This document shows, one piece after another, positions 16,835 through 28,066 of a stretch of 62,792 nt of DNA. This stretch comes from Acidimicrobiia bacterium (GTDB lineage Bacteria; Actinomycetota; Acidimicrobiia; Acidimicrobiales; SKKL01). The notes below the pieces were generated by a model. That model saw only the letters and a program-made list of their open reading frames with translations, did not search any database and had not been told where the DNA came from. The stretch spans positions 1-62,792 of the forward strand of contig JAENWR010000006.1 in NCBI GenBank assembly GCA_016649895.1, written 5' to 3'. Made by a program: the position numbers and the translations under genes. Within the stretch, counting starts at the first letter, position 1; each line of letters opens with the position of its first letter.

Positions 16835-17863
16835 GTGGCTCGCCGCACGCTCCCCCCCGAGCGCCCCTCCGATCGGATCGAGCCGTCCGGGCGGACGGTC
16901 AGCGCGGCCATGTACCGGCGCATCACCCTCGGCGTGCTCGTCACCCAGGTGGTCATCGTGCTCACCGGGGCGGCCGTGCGCCTCACCGGCTCGGGCCTCG
17001 GCTGCTCCGACTGGCCGCGCTGCGAGCAGGACCGCTTCGTCCCCTCGGGCGACCTCAACCCCATCATCGAGTTCGTCAACCGGTTGGTGTCGTTCCCCGT
17101 GCTCGTCGCCGTGCTGCTGGCCGTGTGGGGGGCTCGCCACCGGGTGCCGGTGCGCCGCGACCTGGGCATCGTGGCCGAGCTGATCCTCGCTGGCGTGGTG
17201 GTTCAGGTGCTGCTCGGCGCCGTGGTGGTCCGCCTCGAGCTCCTCCCCTCGACGGTGATCCTCCACTTCCTCATCTCGATGGCCCTGCTGTTCGGCTCGG
17301 TGGTCCTCCACCACCGGGCGGGGGCCGACCTCCACGCTCCCTCGTCGGGCCCTGCTGGGTGGGTTCCCGCCCGGTCGCGACCGCTGGTGATCCCCCTCGT
17401 GGCGCTGGCTACCGCCGTCGTGGTCACCGGCACCGTCGTCACCGGCGCCGGCCCCCATGGCGGCGACGAGCACGCCGCGCGACTCGACGTCTTCCTCCCC
17501 ACCGCAGCTCGCGTCCACAGCCTCACCGTGTGGACGTTCCTCGCCGTCCTCGTCGTGGTGTTGCTCGCCCTGCGCTCCGAGCGGGCACCCGCCCCGCTGC
17601 TGCGGACGGGCACGATCGTGCTCGCAGTCAGCCTCGCCCAGGGGGCCGTCGGCTACCTCCAGTACTGGAACGGCGTGCCGGCTGGGCTCGTGTTCGCCCA
17701 CATCATCGGCGCCATGGCCGTGTGGGGCACCACCGTCTGGTTCTGGCTCGAGCACCGGTCCGCCGCTGGGATCGCGGCTGCTGCCGCACCACCCACGACC
17801 GGGACACCGTCGCCCACTTCCGACGCAACGTCGCCAACCGCGCACGAGGGAGCACCGACGTGA
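16835..17863 (+). CDS. ctaA: Heme A synthase (COX15/CtaA, actinobacterial type)
   Basis: Oxidises the C8 methyl of heme O to the formyl of heme A. 342 aa with eight membrane helices in two similar four-helix halves. [12 protein letters not shown] holds the Cys pair region of the first extracellular loop; IEFVNRL corresponds to the IEFGNR of actinobacterial enzymes; histidines in VILHFL, ARVHSL and FAHIIG are the expected heme ligands. GTG at 16835 is used, with an in-frame ATG at 16910 as an alternative. Divergent from ctaB across 121 bases, which must hold both promoters. The Ala/Pro/Thr-rich tail is variable in the family. Confidence 0.92.
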   Translation: MARRTLPPERPSDRIEPSGRTVSAAMYRRITLGVLVTQVVIVLTGAAVRLTGSGLGCSDWPRCEQDRFVPSGDLNPIIEFVNRLVSFPVLVAVLLAVWGARHRVPVRRDLGIVAELILAGVVVQVLLGAVVVRLELLPSTVILHFLISMALLFGSVVLHHRAGADLHAPSSGPAGWVPARSRPLVIPLVALATAVVVTGTVVTGAGPHGGDEHAARLDVFLPTAARVHSLTVWTFLAVLVVVLLALRSERAPAPLLRTGTIVLAVSLAQGAVGYLQYWNGVPAGLVFAHIIGAMAVWGTTVWFWLEHRSAAGIAAAAAPPTTGTPSPTSDATSPTAHEGAPT

Positions 17864-18150
17864 GCAGCCCCTCCCCAGTCGAGATCGACGAGCCCACCGG
17901 CGACACCGAGCTCGACCAGGACAACCCGTGGATCGTGCTCGTGTGGAACGACCCCATCAACCTGATGAGCTACGTCACCTTCGTGTTCCAGAAGCTGTTC
18001 GGCTACAGCCTCGAGAAGGCCACCGAGCTGATGATGGATGTCCACCACAAAGGCCGGGCCGTGGTGTCGAGCGGCAGTCGCGAGGCGGCCGAGCTCGACG
18101 TGTTTCGCCTGCACGAGCACGGCCTGTGGGCCACCATGCAGCAAGACTGA
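17860..18150 (+). CDS. clpS: ATP-dependent Clp protease adaptor ClpS
   Basis: Adaptor that binds N-degron substrates and delivers them to ClpA/ClpC-ClpP; 96 aa, usual length. After an acidic flexible N-terminus comes the core [20 protein letters not shown], with the Asn-Asp pair and Met of the N-degron pocket, then VHHKGRAVV and [14 protein letters not shown]. The GTG start overlaps the ctaA stop. The next gene encodes a DUF2017 protein, the common partner of clpS in actinobacteria. Confidence 0.95.
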   Translation: MSSPSPVEIDEPTGDTELDQDNPWIVLVWNDPINLMSYVTFVFQKLFGYSLEKATELMMDVHHKGRAVVSSGSREAAELDVFRLHEHGLWATMQQD

Positions 18151-18191
18151 CCACACAGCAAGACTGACCACACGGCAGGGCTGACCAGATG
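18141..18191. repeat. Three tandem 17-bp units at the clpS/DUF2017 junction
   Basis: Units GCAAGACTGACCACACA (18141), GCAAGACTGACCACACG (18158) and a diverged GCAGGGCTGACCAGATG (18175). The first contains the clpS stop and the last the DUF2017 ATG, so the tandem array sets the spacing between the two genes. It may have arisen by slippage. Confidence 0.8.
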
Positions 18192-18695
18192 GCACGCGAC
18201 GGCGGCTTCGGCCTCTTCGACAACCGATGGGTGAGACCCGACCGCGAGGGCGGCTTCGACCTCGCCATCCCATCGGGCGTCCGGACCATGCTCGGGGACC
18301 TCGTCGACCGGCTCGACGAGTTGCTCGGTACCGACAGCGACCTCGTGCGACGGGTGTTCCCCACGGCCTACCCCGACGACGCCGAACGCGAGGCCGGCTA
18401 CCAGGCGATGGTGCGGGGCGAGCTCATCGACCGCCACCGGGCGTCGGCCGCGACCATCGCCGACACCGTCGAGGCCGACCACCTCACCGAGGCCGAGCTC
18501 ACGGCCTGGATGACCGCCGTCAACGCCCTGCGGCTCGTGTTCGGCACCGCCCTCGACGTGAGCGAGGACGTGCCGTTGCACGTCGACATGGACAGCGATG
18601 AGGGCCCCGCCCAGCTCGCCTACCAGGTGCTGTCGGAGCTGGTGGACGACATCGTCACCGCCCTTCGGTGGACGCTCCCCGAGCCCGAGGCGTAG
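18189..18695 (+). CDS. DUF2017 family protein
   Basis: 168 aa soluble helical protein of the DUF2017 (PF09438-type) family, which in actinobacteria sits directly after clpS. Visible family features: RVFPTAYPDDAEREAGYQAM, LTEAELTAWMTAVNALRLVFG and ALDVSEDV. Function is not established; the constant pairing suggests a link to ClpS-dependent proteolysis. The gene ends before a strong hairpin shared with the convergent operon. Confidence 0.88.
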   Translation: MARDGGFGLFDNRWVRPDREGGFDLAIPSGVRTMLGDLVDRLDELLGTDSDLVRRVFPTAYPDDAEREAGYQAMVRGELIDRHRASAATIADTVEADHLTEAELTAWMTAVNALRLVFGTALDVSEDVPLHVDMDSDEGPAQLAYQVLSELVDDIVTALRWTLPEPEA

Positions 18696-18713
18696 GGCTC
18701 CAGGCCGCTCACG

Positions 18714-18744
18714 CGCGGAGTGCACCGAAACGGTGCACTCCGCG
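18714..18744. terminator. Perfect hairpin, family B palindrome copy 1
   Basis: CGCGGAGTGCACCG, loop AAA, then CGGTGCACTCCGCG: a perfect 14-bp stem between the convergent DUF2017 and small membrane protein genes. No U-tract follows on either strand. Position suggests a bidirectional terminator. Similar hairpins occur at 35868 and 41632. Confidence 0.8.
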
Positions 18745-18762
18745 AGGGCGGGCCGCCTGTGT

Positions 18763-19098
18763 CTAGGAGTCGGGCTTCTCCTCGATGGGGCGCGACACGT
18801 AGGTGGGCATGAGCGGGGTGCCGTGACCCTGGCGGCGGCGGGCCCGCGGGGCTGGATCGACCCGGGTCAGCACGAGCACCACGGCGAACGACACGATCGA
18901 GAACCCCGCCAGCATCCACGCCTCGGCGTCGCGGTCGAGCAGCGACTCCTCGAGGGCGACGGTGAGAGCGAACAGCTGGCCGAGCACGACGGTGACCACG
19001 ATGGCCAGCCGGCTGAGCAACGCCGTCCGTGCGCCCTGCTCGGTCTCGAGGGTGGGGACGTTCGGCAGGGCCCGCACCGGCCTCGGTTCGACCTCCAT
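18763..19098 (-). CDS. Small membrane protein of the molybdoenzyme operon
   Basis: 111 aa with two membrane segments (about residues 30-47 and 60-80), a short acidic hairpin between them and a basic, Pro-rich C-terminus (PAPRARRRQG). No family recognised. Start and stop context (ATGA overlap with the Rieske gene) show that it is translated as the last cistron of the molybdopterin oxidoreductase operon; it may be a small anchor or assembly subunit. Confidence 0.75.
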   Translation of the reverse strand: MEVEPRPVRALPNVPTLETEQGARTALLSRLAIVVTVVLGQLFALTVALEESLLDRDAEAWMLAGFSIVSFAVVLVLTRVDPAPRARRRQGHGTPLMPTYVSRPIEEKPDS

Positions 19099-19715
19099 CA
19101 GCCCCCCTCGGCGTGGATGCGGCCCTCACCGAGGGCGACGATGCTGTTGCCCCGCTGCGCGAGCCGGATCTCGGGCAACGGCCGCTGCGGCGGGCCTGCG
19201 GTGGGCGCACCGTTCGCCGGGTCGAAGTGGCCGTTGTGGCAGGGGCAGTACAGGTCGTTGTCGTCGGGCACCCACAGGACCTCGCATGCCAGGTGGGTGC
19301 ACACCGCCGAGTAGGCCACGAACAGGTCCTCCTCGAGGCGGATGAGCATCGCCGGGTCGTTGTCGGTGGGGTAGCCGAACCTCACCTCGCCGCCGACCGG
19401 GATGGCATCGATGTCCTCGGCGATCACCATCTCGACATCGGCGCCCTCGGTGCGGCGTTGGAACGCACCGAGCGCCACGGCCACGTTGCCGACCGCGAGC
19501 CCACCGGAGAGCACACCGAGGATCCGCAGGTAGCCGCGGCGGGTGACCAGCGCATCGGTGGTGAGGCGGCTGATCCGCTCGGCGACCAGGTCGGGATCGG
19601 GAGCGACAGCTCGGCCGCCGGGGCTCGGCTGGCCCCGCGGACGCCGGATCGGGTTCACCGGCGTCTCCGGGAGCGGCGAGTCGGGAGGTTCGGGATGTTC
19701 AGAGTGATCGGTCAT
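19098..19715 (-). CDS. Rieske [2Fe-2S] protein
   Basis: 205 aa. A Pro-rich N-terminal stretch leads to a twin-arginine-like signal/anchor (TRRGYLRILGVLSGG followed by a hydrophobic segment), then the Rieske fold. Cluster-binding boxes CTHLACE and CPCHNGHFD give the two Cys and two His ligands and the disulfide cysteines. The Tat-like signal predicts the cluster outside the membrane. It is co-transcribed with a molybdopterin oxidoreductase rather than a bc1 complex, so its redox partner is probably that enzyme. Confidence 0.92.
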   Translation of the reverse strand: MTDHSEHPEPPDSPLPETPVNPIRRPRGQPSPGGRAVAPDPDLVAERISRLTTDALVTRRGYLRILGVLSGGLAVGNVAVALGAFQRRTEGADVEMVIAEDIDAIPVGGEVRFGYPTDNDPAMLIRLEEDLFVAYSAVCTHLACEVLWVPDDNDLYCPCHNGHFDPANGAPTAGPPQRPLPEIRLAQRGNSIVALGEGRIHAEGG

Positions 19716-20280
19716 GGGCCCACCAGGGGGAACGTGAGGACGGAGAACTCCTCGGGGACGACCATCCAGTTGCCGGTCTGCAGCTCCTGGCGACCGAAGC
19801 TGAAGACGTCGACCGCCGCCCGCCGCGGCCGCGAGGCGCGCACCTCGTCCTCGCTGCCGTAGTAGAGGGCATCGGACGGGCACACGGTGGCGCACATGGG
19901 GCCGAGGCCCACCGACGTGCGGTCGTAGCAGAGGTCGCACTTGTGGACGAGCTGCTCCTCGACGTCGAACTTCGGCACACCCCACGGGCAGCCGTGCACG
20001 CAGTTCTGGCAACCGATGCAGCGCGAGGCATCGGGCGAGTGCACCACGCCGTCCTCGCTCACGAGAATGGCGTCGACCGGACAGACCTGCGCGCACGGCG
20101 CCACCGGGTCGACGCAGTGCATGCACACCGTGGGCAGCGCCGCGGTCGACGTGGAGCGGTCGAGGAAGTCGAGGTTCATCAACGACTTGCCACGATGGCC
20201 GTCGCACTCGCGACACGCCGCCATGCACGCGCCGCACCCGATGCAACGAGACGGGTCGACGAAGATCGAGCGCTCCATCG

Positions 20281-20284
<4 letters not shown>
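19712..20284 (-). CDS. Four-cluster ferredoxin-type electron-transfer subunit
   Basis: 190 aa of the DmsB/NrfC/NarH-like group. Four Cys groups are visible: CIGCGACMAACREC, CMHCVDPVAPCAQVCP, CIGCQNCVHGCP and CDLCYDRTSVGLGPMCATVCP, enough for four [4Fe-4S] clusters. It would carry electrons between the molybdopterin subunit and the membrane subunit or Rieske protein. The start is the first of two closely spaced ATGs (20284 or 20278); the first overlaps the upstream stop. Confidence 0.93.
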
Positions 20285-22508
<2,224 letters not shown>

Positions 22509-22512
<4 letters not shown>

Positions 22513-23588
22513 TTGGCGAAGCTCGATCCGTTGAGGGCGAAGTAGCCGCCGGCACGCGACACCCGCTTGCAGCGAGGACAGAGCTCGCTGAGGTGCCGAG
22601 CTGGTGCCGACTCGTCGTCGATGGTGTAGTCCTGCCCGAGCTCGTCGAAGGTGCTCTTGAGGTCGACGACGAACTGCTCGGGGGCCAACGGCTCGCCACA
22701 CAGTGCGCACGGCTGGCGCCCGCCCCGCAGGTTGATCTCGTTGTACATCTGGATGCCCACCGAGGCCGGTCGCTGCACCACGTGGAAGAACTTCCCGTAG
22801 GGGATGAACACGAGCGTGAGCACCACCGCCGCCATGTGGATGATGACGAGGAAGTCGTAGTACGAGCCCTCGAAGAGGGTGGCCGAGACGGTGAGCAAGA
22901 TGCCGGTGACCGAGATGACCACCAACATGAGCAGCGGCATCATGTCGTAGCCGAAGCTCTGGCCGGCGATCACGGCTCGGTCGCGGAAGCGGCGCCACAG
23001 GAACACCACGCACCCAGCGATGACGAGCACCGCCGTGTAGTTGAGGGCGTGGAACATCGACCACCCGAAGAACGACGTGGCATCGAAGGTGAGGGTGCCG
23101 AAGCCGAACGCGAACATGCGGTAGGTCTCCGTCGAGCCCGGTTCGAGCTTGAACGCGAGCCAGCCGAACACGAGCGGGAACGTGATGAGGGTGGCGCCGA
23201 TGACCCCCCAGAACAGGCACTGGTGACCGAACCACCTGACCAAGCCCCGACGCCGGATGAAACCCTGGCCGACCATCTGGCCGAGCACGGCGCGCGGCAG
23301 CAGACCCGGCAGGGCACGGAAGCTCTCCCACGAGCTGACCAGCTGCCAGCCCCGGCGCCAGTAGCGGCCGGTGGACGGCATGCGGAGCCAACGTGCGTAG
23401 CGGCTCACGATGGCGAAGGTGAGCGCCACGATTCCAACGGCGTAGCCGATGAGGGCAGAGTCGAAGTTCGCGAGCTGGTTCGACCCAGCCCAGATCAGCA
23501 CCATGAGCCCGAGTGCCGCCACGCCACCGACGACGTACTCGCGGAACCTCGGGTGGGTGTGGCTGAGGGAAGTTCTCTCCGGTGGCAT
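22509..23588 (-). CDS. NarI-like membrane cytochrome b subunit with C-terminal zinc ribbon
   Basis: 359 aa. About seven hydrophobic segments; histidines His122, His180, His251 and His269 lie in or at helices, enough for two b hemes as in NarI-type quinol-oxidising subunits. After the last helix comes a soluble tail of about 80 residues with two CxxC pairs (Cys294/297 and Cys337/340), a likely zinc ribbon or rubredoxin-like site not usual for NarI. It is the first gene of the five-gene operon. Assignment to the NarI fold is by helix and His layout. Confidence 0.7.
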
Positions 23589-23665
23589 CGCAATCCAGGG
23601 GATCGGCTGGCGGAATCGCCCGCACCATTTGTAGCAGGGACCCATCAGACCGAAGGCACGGCTCG

Positions 23666-24736
23666 TCAGTCGACCTCGACGACCACCTTGGCGACGAACG
23701 GTGAGGTCATCGCCCGCAGCAGCGCGCTGTAGTCGACACCGAACCGAAGCTCGGCGCCGACGGGCGGACTGACGGTTCCTGGGTCGAGCACCATGTGGTC
23801 GCTGCTCGCGCCCAGCACCCGCATGCCCTCGGGCGGCACCAGGCCGAGCGGGTCGACGTCCTGTTGACCAATGGCGACGATGACGCGCCGTGCGCTCTTC
23901 CGCTCGTCGCCGGTGGCGACCGCCGCACCGAAGGCGGCCTGGTTGATCGCTCCCCACGGCTGCGTCGGCTTCACCTTCGACTCGATCACCTCGGCCACCA
24001 GAGCGAACGCATCGGTGTGCAGGCCGGGGATCGTCCGCCGCTCCAGCGTCTCGCATCCCAGCAGGATGGACTCGCCGAGGCGCAGGTCGTCGATCCGTCC
24101 CGGGTCGGCGGTGCTCAACGCCCAGTCGAGGTTGGCGGAGTTGCCGCCCGACACCACGGCGAGGTGGATGCCGAACGCGGCCTCGATCGAGGTGGCCAGC
24201 GTCGACAGCTCGCCCATGTTGCGAGCATCGGGAGACGCGCCGCTCTGGCACGCCAGGTTGGTACCGATGCCGCGCAGATCGATGTGGGGAAGCCCCAGCA
24301 CCTGCTCCACCGCGGCGTGGAGATCGACAGGCAAGATCCCCTCGCGGAGATCACCCAGCTCGACCATCAGCACGACGCCGTGGCGCCGCTGCGCTGCTGA
24401 GGCGGCCGCCGACAGCGCGCCCACCACCTCGACCTCGGTGTTGAGGCTGGTGTCGGCAGCTCGCACCACTCGCGCGGCGTGGCTCGGCATCGGCGACCGG
24501 ATGAGGATCATCTCGGCGGTCACGCCAGCGGCGCGCATGCGCTCGATGTTCTCGATGCGCGAGTCGCCGAGCGTGGTGATCCCCGCGGCGACGAGCTCAC
24601 GGGCAACGGCCGGGCAACCCGACATCGCCTTCGTCACCCCGGTGACCGAGATGCCCTTGGCCGAAAGGCGCCCCACGAGCACCTCTGCGTTGTGGCGGAT
24701 GCGGTCGAGGCGGATCTCCAGCCTCGGCGCGGTCAC
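23666..24736 (-). CDS. PLP-dependent alanine/ornithine racemase-family protein
   Basis: 356 aa, fold-type III PLP enzyme. The PLP lysine is in GVTKAMSG near residue 37. Family blocks visible: ADTSLNTEVE, MVELGDLREGI, GTNLACQSG, VSGGNSANL, GESILLGCE and LGASSDHMVLD. These match the alanine/ornithine racemase family protein rather than biosynthetic Alr (no second-domain catalytic Tyr region of the usual kind). It overlaps the DUF1611 gene by 4 bases, so both probably act in one D-amino acid pathway. Confidence 0.85.
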   Translation of the reverse strand: MTAPRLEIRLDRIRHNAEVLVGRLSAKGISVTGVTKAMSGCPAVARELVAAGITTLGDSRIENIERMRAAGVTAEMILIRSPMPSHAARVVRAADTSLNTEVEVVGALSAAASAAQRRHGVVLMVELGDLREGILPVDLHAAVEQVLGLPHIDLRGIGTNLACQSGASPDARNMGELSTLATSIEAAFGIHLAVVSGGNSANLDWALSTADPGRIDDLRLGESILLGCETLERRTIPGLHTDAFALVAEVIESKVKPTQPWGAINQAAFGAAVATGDERKSARRVIVAIGQQDVDPLGLVPPEGMRVLGASSDHMVLDPGTVSPPVGAELRFGVDYSALLRAMTSPFVAKVVVEVD

Positions 24737-25851
24737 GACGTCGACGCGATGAGATCCAGCTCGAGCTCGGGGAAGGCGGCGAGCACCATGTCGACCAGCC
24801 GATCGGGCGACCGGGTGAGGGCGTCGGTGGCGGGGATGCCCAGCTCGCTCTCGTAGCGGGCGATCGCCGCGGTGACCTCGGCGTCGGACATGTTCTCGTG
24901 GTTGATCGTGAGACCGATGACGGTCGTGTCGGCGAACGTCTGGATCAGGTTGATCTCGCTCGCCGGGGTCGGCATCGGCAGTGCTCCGAAGTCGCCGAGG
25001 CGGGTTCGACCAGGAGCGTGCTGGAGGATGACCGCCTGGGGCTTGCTGCCGCGCAGGATGAACGTGGAGGTGAGGTACGCGGGGTGGCTGAGGGCGCCCT
25101 GGCCCTCGACCACGATCACCTGCGGGTCCTCGCCCTCGAACGCCTCGACCACCGCCGACTCCATCTCACCCGAGCAGAACTGGCTGGGGATAGCGTCGAG
25201 GGCAGTGCCGTAGCGGGCGCCCTGGATGAGGCCGGTCTGGCCGGTGCCGACCATCGTCGCCCGGATGCCCCGATCGTTCAGGGCCTTGGTGAGGATCGTG
25301 GCCGTGGTGCGCTTGCCGATGGCGCCGTCGGTGCCGAGCACGGCGATGCGCGGGCAGGTCACCGAGTCGATGCGCCCGCTGAACATCCGCAGATCCTTCT
25401 TGTCGCGGGGGCGGCGCACGTCGTGCAGCGTGACGTCGTGAGCCATGGCCGCAGCGACGAACTCGGCGTCGTCGTTCAGGAACTCGTGGAGCCCGTTGAC
25501 GAGGTCCATGCCCTGGGCGATGGCGCCGAGCATGATGGCGCGCTCGACCGACGACAACATGCCGCTCGACGGAGCCATGCCGAAGATGAAGACGTCGGGC
25601 GTCCGACCCAGTAGCGCGGTCGCCGCCGCGAGATCGGTGACCACCGGGATGCCGATCTTGCCGTCGCCGAGGACTTCGCCGGCGTCGCGCCCCGCCGACT
25701 GGCTGTCGATGACGGCGACGATGTCGTACTTCTCGCTGTGCCGGACCAAGCCGTTGGCGGTCTTGCCGTCGATGAGGCCGAAGTTCGCCTCGCAGTAGAC
25801 GACCGCCGAGGGCCGCGCATCACTGGGCTGGGGAACGGGGACGATGGTCAT
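24733..25851 (-). CDS. DUF1611 family protein (DgcN-like, D-amino acid N-acetyltransferase candidate)
   Basis: 372 aa, two domains: an N-terminal Rossmann-like domain (to about 140) and a C-terminal P-loop-like domain (GTDGAIGKRTTA, then VVEGQGALSHPAY). The family includes DgcN, described as a D-glutamate N-acetyltransferase that works with the racemase DgcA. Here the partner is a PLP racemase-like protein instead of an enolase-type one. Start at ATG 25851. The upstream 128 bases hold a 14-bp palindrome. Family call is good; the substrate is inferred. Confidence 0.8.
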   Translation of the reverse strand: MTIVPVPQPSDARPSAVVYCEANFGLIDGKTANGLVRHSEKYDIVAVIDSQSAGRDAGEVLGDGKIGIPVVTDLAAATALLGRTPDVFIFGMAPSSGMLSSVERAIMLGAIAQGMDLVNGLHEFLNDDAEFVAAAMAHDVTLHDVRRPRDKKDLRMFSGRIDSVTCPRIAVLGTDGAIGKRTTATILTKALNDRGIRATMVGTGQTGLIQGARYGTALDAIPSQFCSGEMESAVVEAFEGEDPQVIVVEGQGALSHPAYLTSTFILRGSKPQAVILQHAPGRTRLGDFGALPMPTPASEINLIQTFADTTVIGLTINHENMSDAEVTAAIARYESELGIPATDALTRSPDRLVDMVLAAFPELELDLIASTS

Positions 25852-25943
25852 TCGGACTCCTCGAGACGGGCTCAGAGGAGGCGACCAGTCTGCACGGCAC
25901 GTGGCCGGGCAGCGCAGAGGTCCCCGCTAAGACGGTTGAGCTG

Positions 25944-25957
25944 GGAGGGTACCCTCC
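25944..25957. promoter_or_regulatory. Perfect 14-bp palindrome GGAGGGTACCCTCC
   Basis: Lies in the 128-bp gap upstream of the DUF1611 start and just downstream of the metalloprotease stop. It could be an operator for the DUF1611 operon or part of the terminator of the metalloprotease gene; nothing decides between them. Confidence 0.35.
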
Positions 25958-25979
25958 TCGGGTTCCGAACCGGGGGCTG

Positions 25980-27632
25980 TCAGGCGGCCGTCGCGTGGCC
26001 GCGGCACTTGGTGACGGCGTTCCCCACACGGGTCTGCACGTCGAGGATCTCGGCCGCAGTCGGGGACGGGTCGACCAGCATCGACGTGGGCACCGTCCCG
26101 AAGACCACCTCGACCACACACGCGCCGCCGTCGACCGAGAGCCCGGCACCCACGGCGTTGAGGATGAGGTAGGAGCGGGTGGCGGGGATGGAGAGGGCGG
26201 TGTTCGGGTCGGTGAGCGACTCGACCTCGACGTCGGTGCCCGGGTCGCACGAGCGCAGCACCGCCGTGGAGCCCTGCCGCTCGACCTCGGCGCCGCCGTC
26301 ATCTCGATCGGCCGACGTCCTGGCCCACTCCTCGAGCCCTTCGACCATCCGATCGAGGCCGTCGGGGCCGGCCGAGGTGGCCACCGTGATCTGTGTGCAG
26401 ACCCGTCCGGCGCCATCGGAGCTGGTGAGGTAGGCGTCACCCGCCCACAGGTCGGCAACCGCGAGCGCGTCGAGGGGATCGAGGCGGGCCGCCAACATGA
26501 GGTAGAGGCCGATGGCCCCGAAGTCGCCCTCCTCGATGAGGTCGTGGTGCTCGGGCAGCTCGATGCGGCCGACGTGCACCGGCTCGAAGCCGTCGAGGAA
26601 CGCGGTGGGATCGAGCAGCTCGAGCTCGGTGGTGGGGGGCTCGCGCAGCAGGTCGTCGACCGCCTCCCACCCGCGCTCGGCCTGGACGATGCCGACCAAC
26701 GGAGCACCGAGGGCGTACGGGGCGCTGAACGAAGCGGTGAGGATCCCCGGTACGCCGGCGATGGGGAGCTCGTCGTACTGGCGCGACAGCGCGTCCTCGT
26801 ATTGACCGTATTCGTCCCAGCTCAGCTGCGAGATGTAGACGTCTTCGACCGCGGTGGCGTCGCCCTCGACGATGGCCCGGAAGGCGGTCGACTCGCCCGA
26901 CCCCTCGAGCGTCGACAGGCGGGACAGATCGAAGTGCTGATCTTGCAGGGCGTGCACCAGCTCGTGGACGAGCGTCACCTCGAGGTCGACCGACATCTCG
27001 GTTCCGCGCACCACGATCCGCTTGCTGACGTGGTCGTAGAAGGCCAGGGTGCCGCCATCGCCCAGTTCGTTCAGGGCGCCGAAGAGGTCGATGTCGCCGT
27101 CGAGCAGGCCGACGCTGCGCAGCATCGCCGCCGAACCGTCGAGCATCTCGCGGTCGTCGTCGGTGAGGTCGCCCTCGGATGAGCGCACCATGTCGGAGTA
27201 CTCGGACGGGGTCAGGAAGTCGATGTGCACCGGGTGGTCGAAGCGCAGTCCGCGCTCGACCTCGACGAACGCCACGAGGTCGTCGACCCTGGGGTCCCAG
27301 CGATCGGGGTGCGACGAGGTGCCGAGCAGGGTGATCGCCACCACGGCCACCAGGCAGACAGCGGTGAAGACGGCGGCAGCGACGGCCACCCCCCGGCGGA
27401 TGCGCGACTCGCGCCGCGCCGCAGCATCGGGCGGGGGCGGGGGCCAGCCGCTGAATGTGGGAGCGACGGGCGCCCATGGCGGAGGTGGCGGGGGCGGAGG
27501 GGGTGGTGGCGTCCCCATCCGAGGAGGAGGCGGCGGCCACGGCGGTGGCGTCCCCATCCGAGGAGGCGGCGGTGGAGGGGGCGGGGGAGGGGGCGGCGCG
27601 GTGTCCGGCGGCAGGGGTTCGTGGTCGGGCAC
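25980..27632 (-). CDS. Membrane-anchored zinc metalloprotease with proline-rich N-terminus
   Basis: 550 aa from a GTG. Residues 1-70 are almost entirely proline with two RMGTPP units; a single membrane helix follows (about 81-104), then an extracellular domain. The catalytic motif is HELVH (223-227) with the third ligand probably Glu256 or Glu263 in IVEGDATAVE. The remaining 290 residues have no recognised motif beyond paired cysteines (CTQITV, RSCDPG, GACVVE, KCRGH) that may form disulfides. Type II topology with a cytosolic Pro-rich tail is predicted. Substrate unknown. Confidence 0.75.
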   Translation of the reverse strand: MPDHEPLPPDTAPPPPPPPPPPPPRMGTPPPWPPPPPRMGTPPPPPPPPPPPWAPVAPTFSGWPPPPPDAAARRESRIRRGVAVAAAVFTAVCLVAVVAITLLGTSSHPDRWDPRVDDLVAFVEVERGLRFDHPVHIDFLTPSEYSDMVRSSEGDLTDDDREMLDGSAAMLRSVGLLDGDIDLFGALNELGDGGTLAFYDHVSKRIVVRGTEMSVDLEVTLVHELVHALQDQHFDLSRLSTLEGSGESTAFRAIVEGDATAVEDVYISQLSWDEYGQYEDALSRQYDELPIAGVPGILTASFSAPYALGAPLVGIVQAERGWEAVDDLLREPPTTELELLDPTAFLDGFEPVHVGRIELPEHHDLIEEGDFGAIGLYLMLAARLDPLDALAVADLWAGDAYLTSSDGAGRVCTQITVATSAGPDGLDRMVEGLEEWARTSADRDDGGAEVERQGSTAVLRSCDPGTDVEVESLTDPNTALSIPATRSYLILNAVGAGLSVDGGACVVEVVFGTVPTSMLVDPSPTAAEILDVQTRVGNAVTKCRGHATAA

Positions 27633-27729
27633 ACCATCACGCTAGACGTGGGCGGTCACGGGGCGGCCGCGCTTGGCGGACGGTGAGTCGCGCACTGCTA
27701 CAGTGTCGGCGCCCTCATCGAGAGAGCGA

Positions 27730-27802
27730 GCCCCCATCGTCCAGCGGCCTAGGACGCCTCCCTTTCAAGGAGGTAACACGGGTTCGAATCCCGTTGGGGG
27801 TA
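27730..27802 (+). tRNA. tRNA-Glu (anticodon TTC)
   Basis: Cloverleaf by eye: acceptor GCCCCCA with TGGGGGT, anticodon stem CCTCC/GGAGG around CTTTCAA, T-arm ACGGGTTCGAATCCCGT, discriminator A. No encoded CCA. First of three tRNA genes in one direction. Confidence 0.95.
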
Positions 27803-27838
27803 CGGGCCGACCATTGCTCTAGGGTGTGGTCGGAGCGA

Positions 27839-27916
27839 GGTCCCGTGGTGCAGTTTGGAGTGCACGCCGGCCTGTCAAGCCGGAGGTCGCGGGTTCAAAT
27901 CCCGTCGGGACCGCCA
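27839..27916 (+). tRNA. tRNA-Asp (anticodon GTC)
   Basis: Acceptor GGTCCCG with CGGGACC, anticodon stem GCCGG/CCGGC around CTGTCAA, T-arm CGGGTTCAAATCCCG, discriminator G and encoded CCA at 27914-27916. Confidence 0.95.
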
Positions 27917-27919
27917 CCA

Positions 27920-27945
27920 CCTCGCCGCCCTTCGGGGCGGCGAGG
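27920..27945 (+). terminator. GC-rich hairpin after tRNA-Asp
   Basis: CCTCGCCGCCC, tetraloop TTCG, GGGCGGCGAGG: an 11-bp stem immediately downstream of tRNA-Asp. No T-run follows, so it may be an RNA-processing or partial termination signal between tRNA-Asp and tRNA-Phe. Confidence 0.6.
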
Positions 27946-27990
27946 GGCGTTACACGCCAGCCCCCTCCGAGGGGTCGGTGGCAACAACAC

Positions 27991-28066
27991 GGTCGAGTAG
28001 CTCAGTTGGCAGAGCGTCCGCCTGAAAAGCGGAAGGTCACCGGATCGACGCCGGTCTCGACCACCA
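27991..28066 (+). tRNA. tRNA-Phe (anticodon GAA), element integration site
   Basis: Acceptor GGTCGAG with CTCGACC, discriminator A and encoded CCA; anticodon stem TCCGC/GCGGA around CTGAAAA. The T-arm reads ACCGG-ATCGACG-CCGGT, so position 54 is A instead of the usual T. From base 28022 (tRNA position 32) onwards the gene lies in the 52-bp direct repeat that bounds the integrated element, so its 3' half is supplied by the element. Confidence 0.93.
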
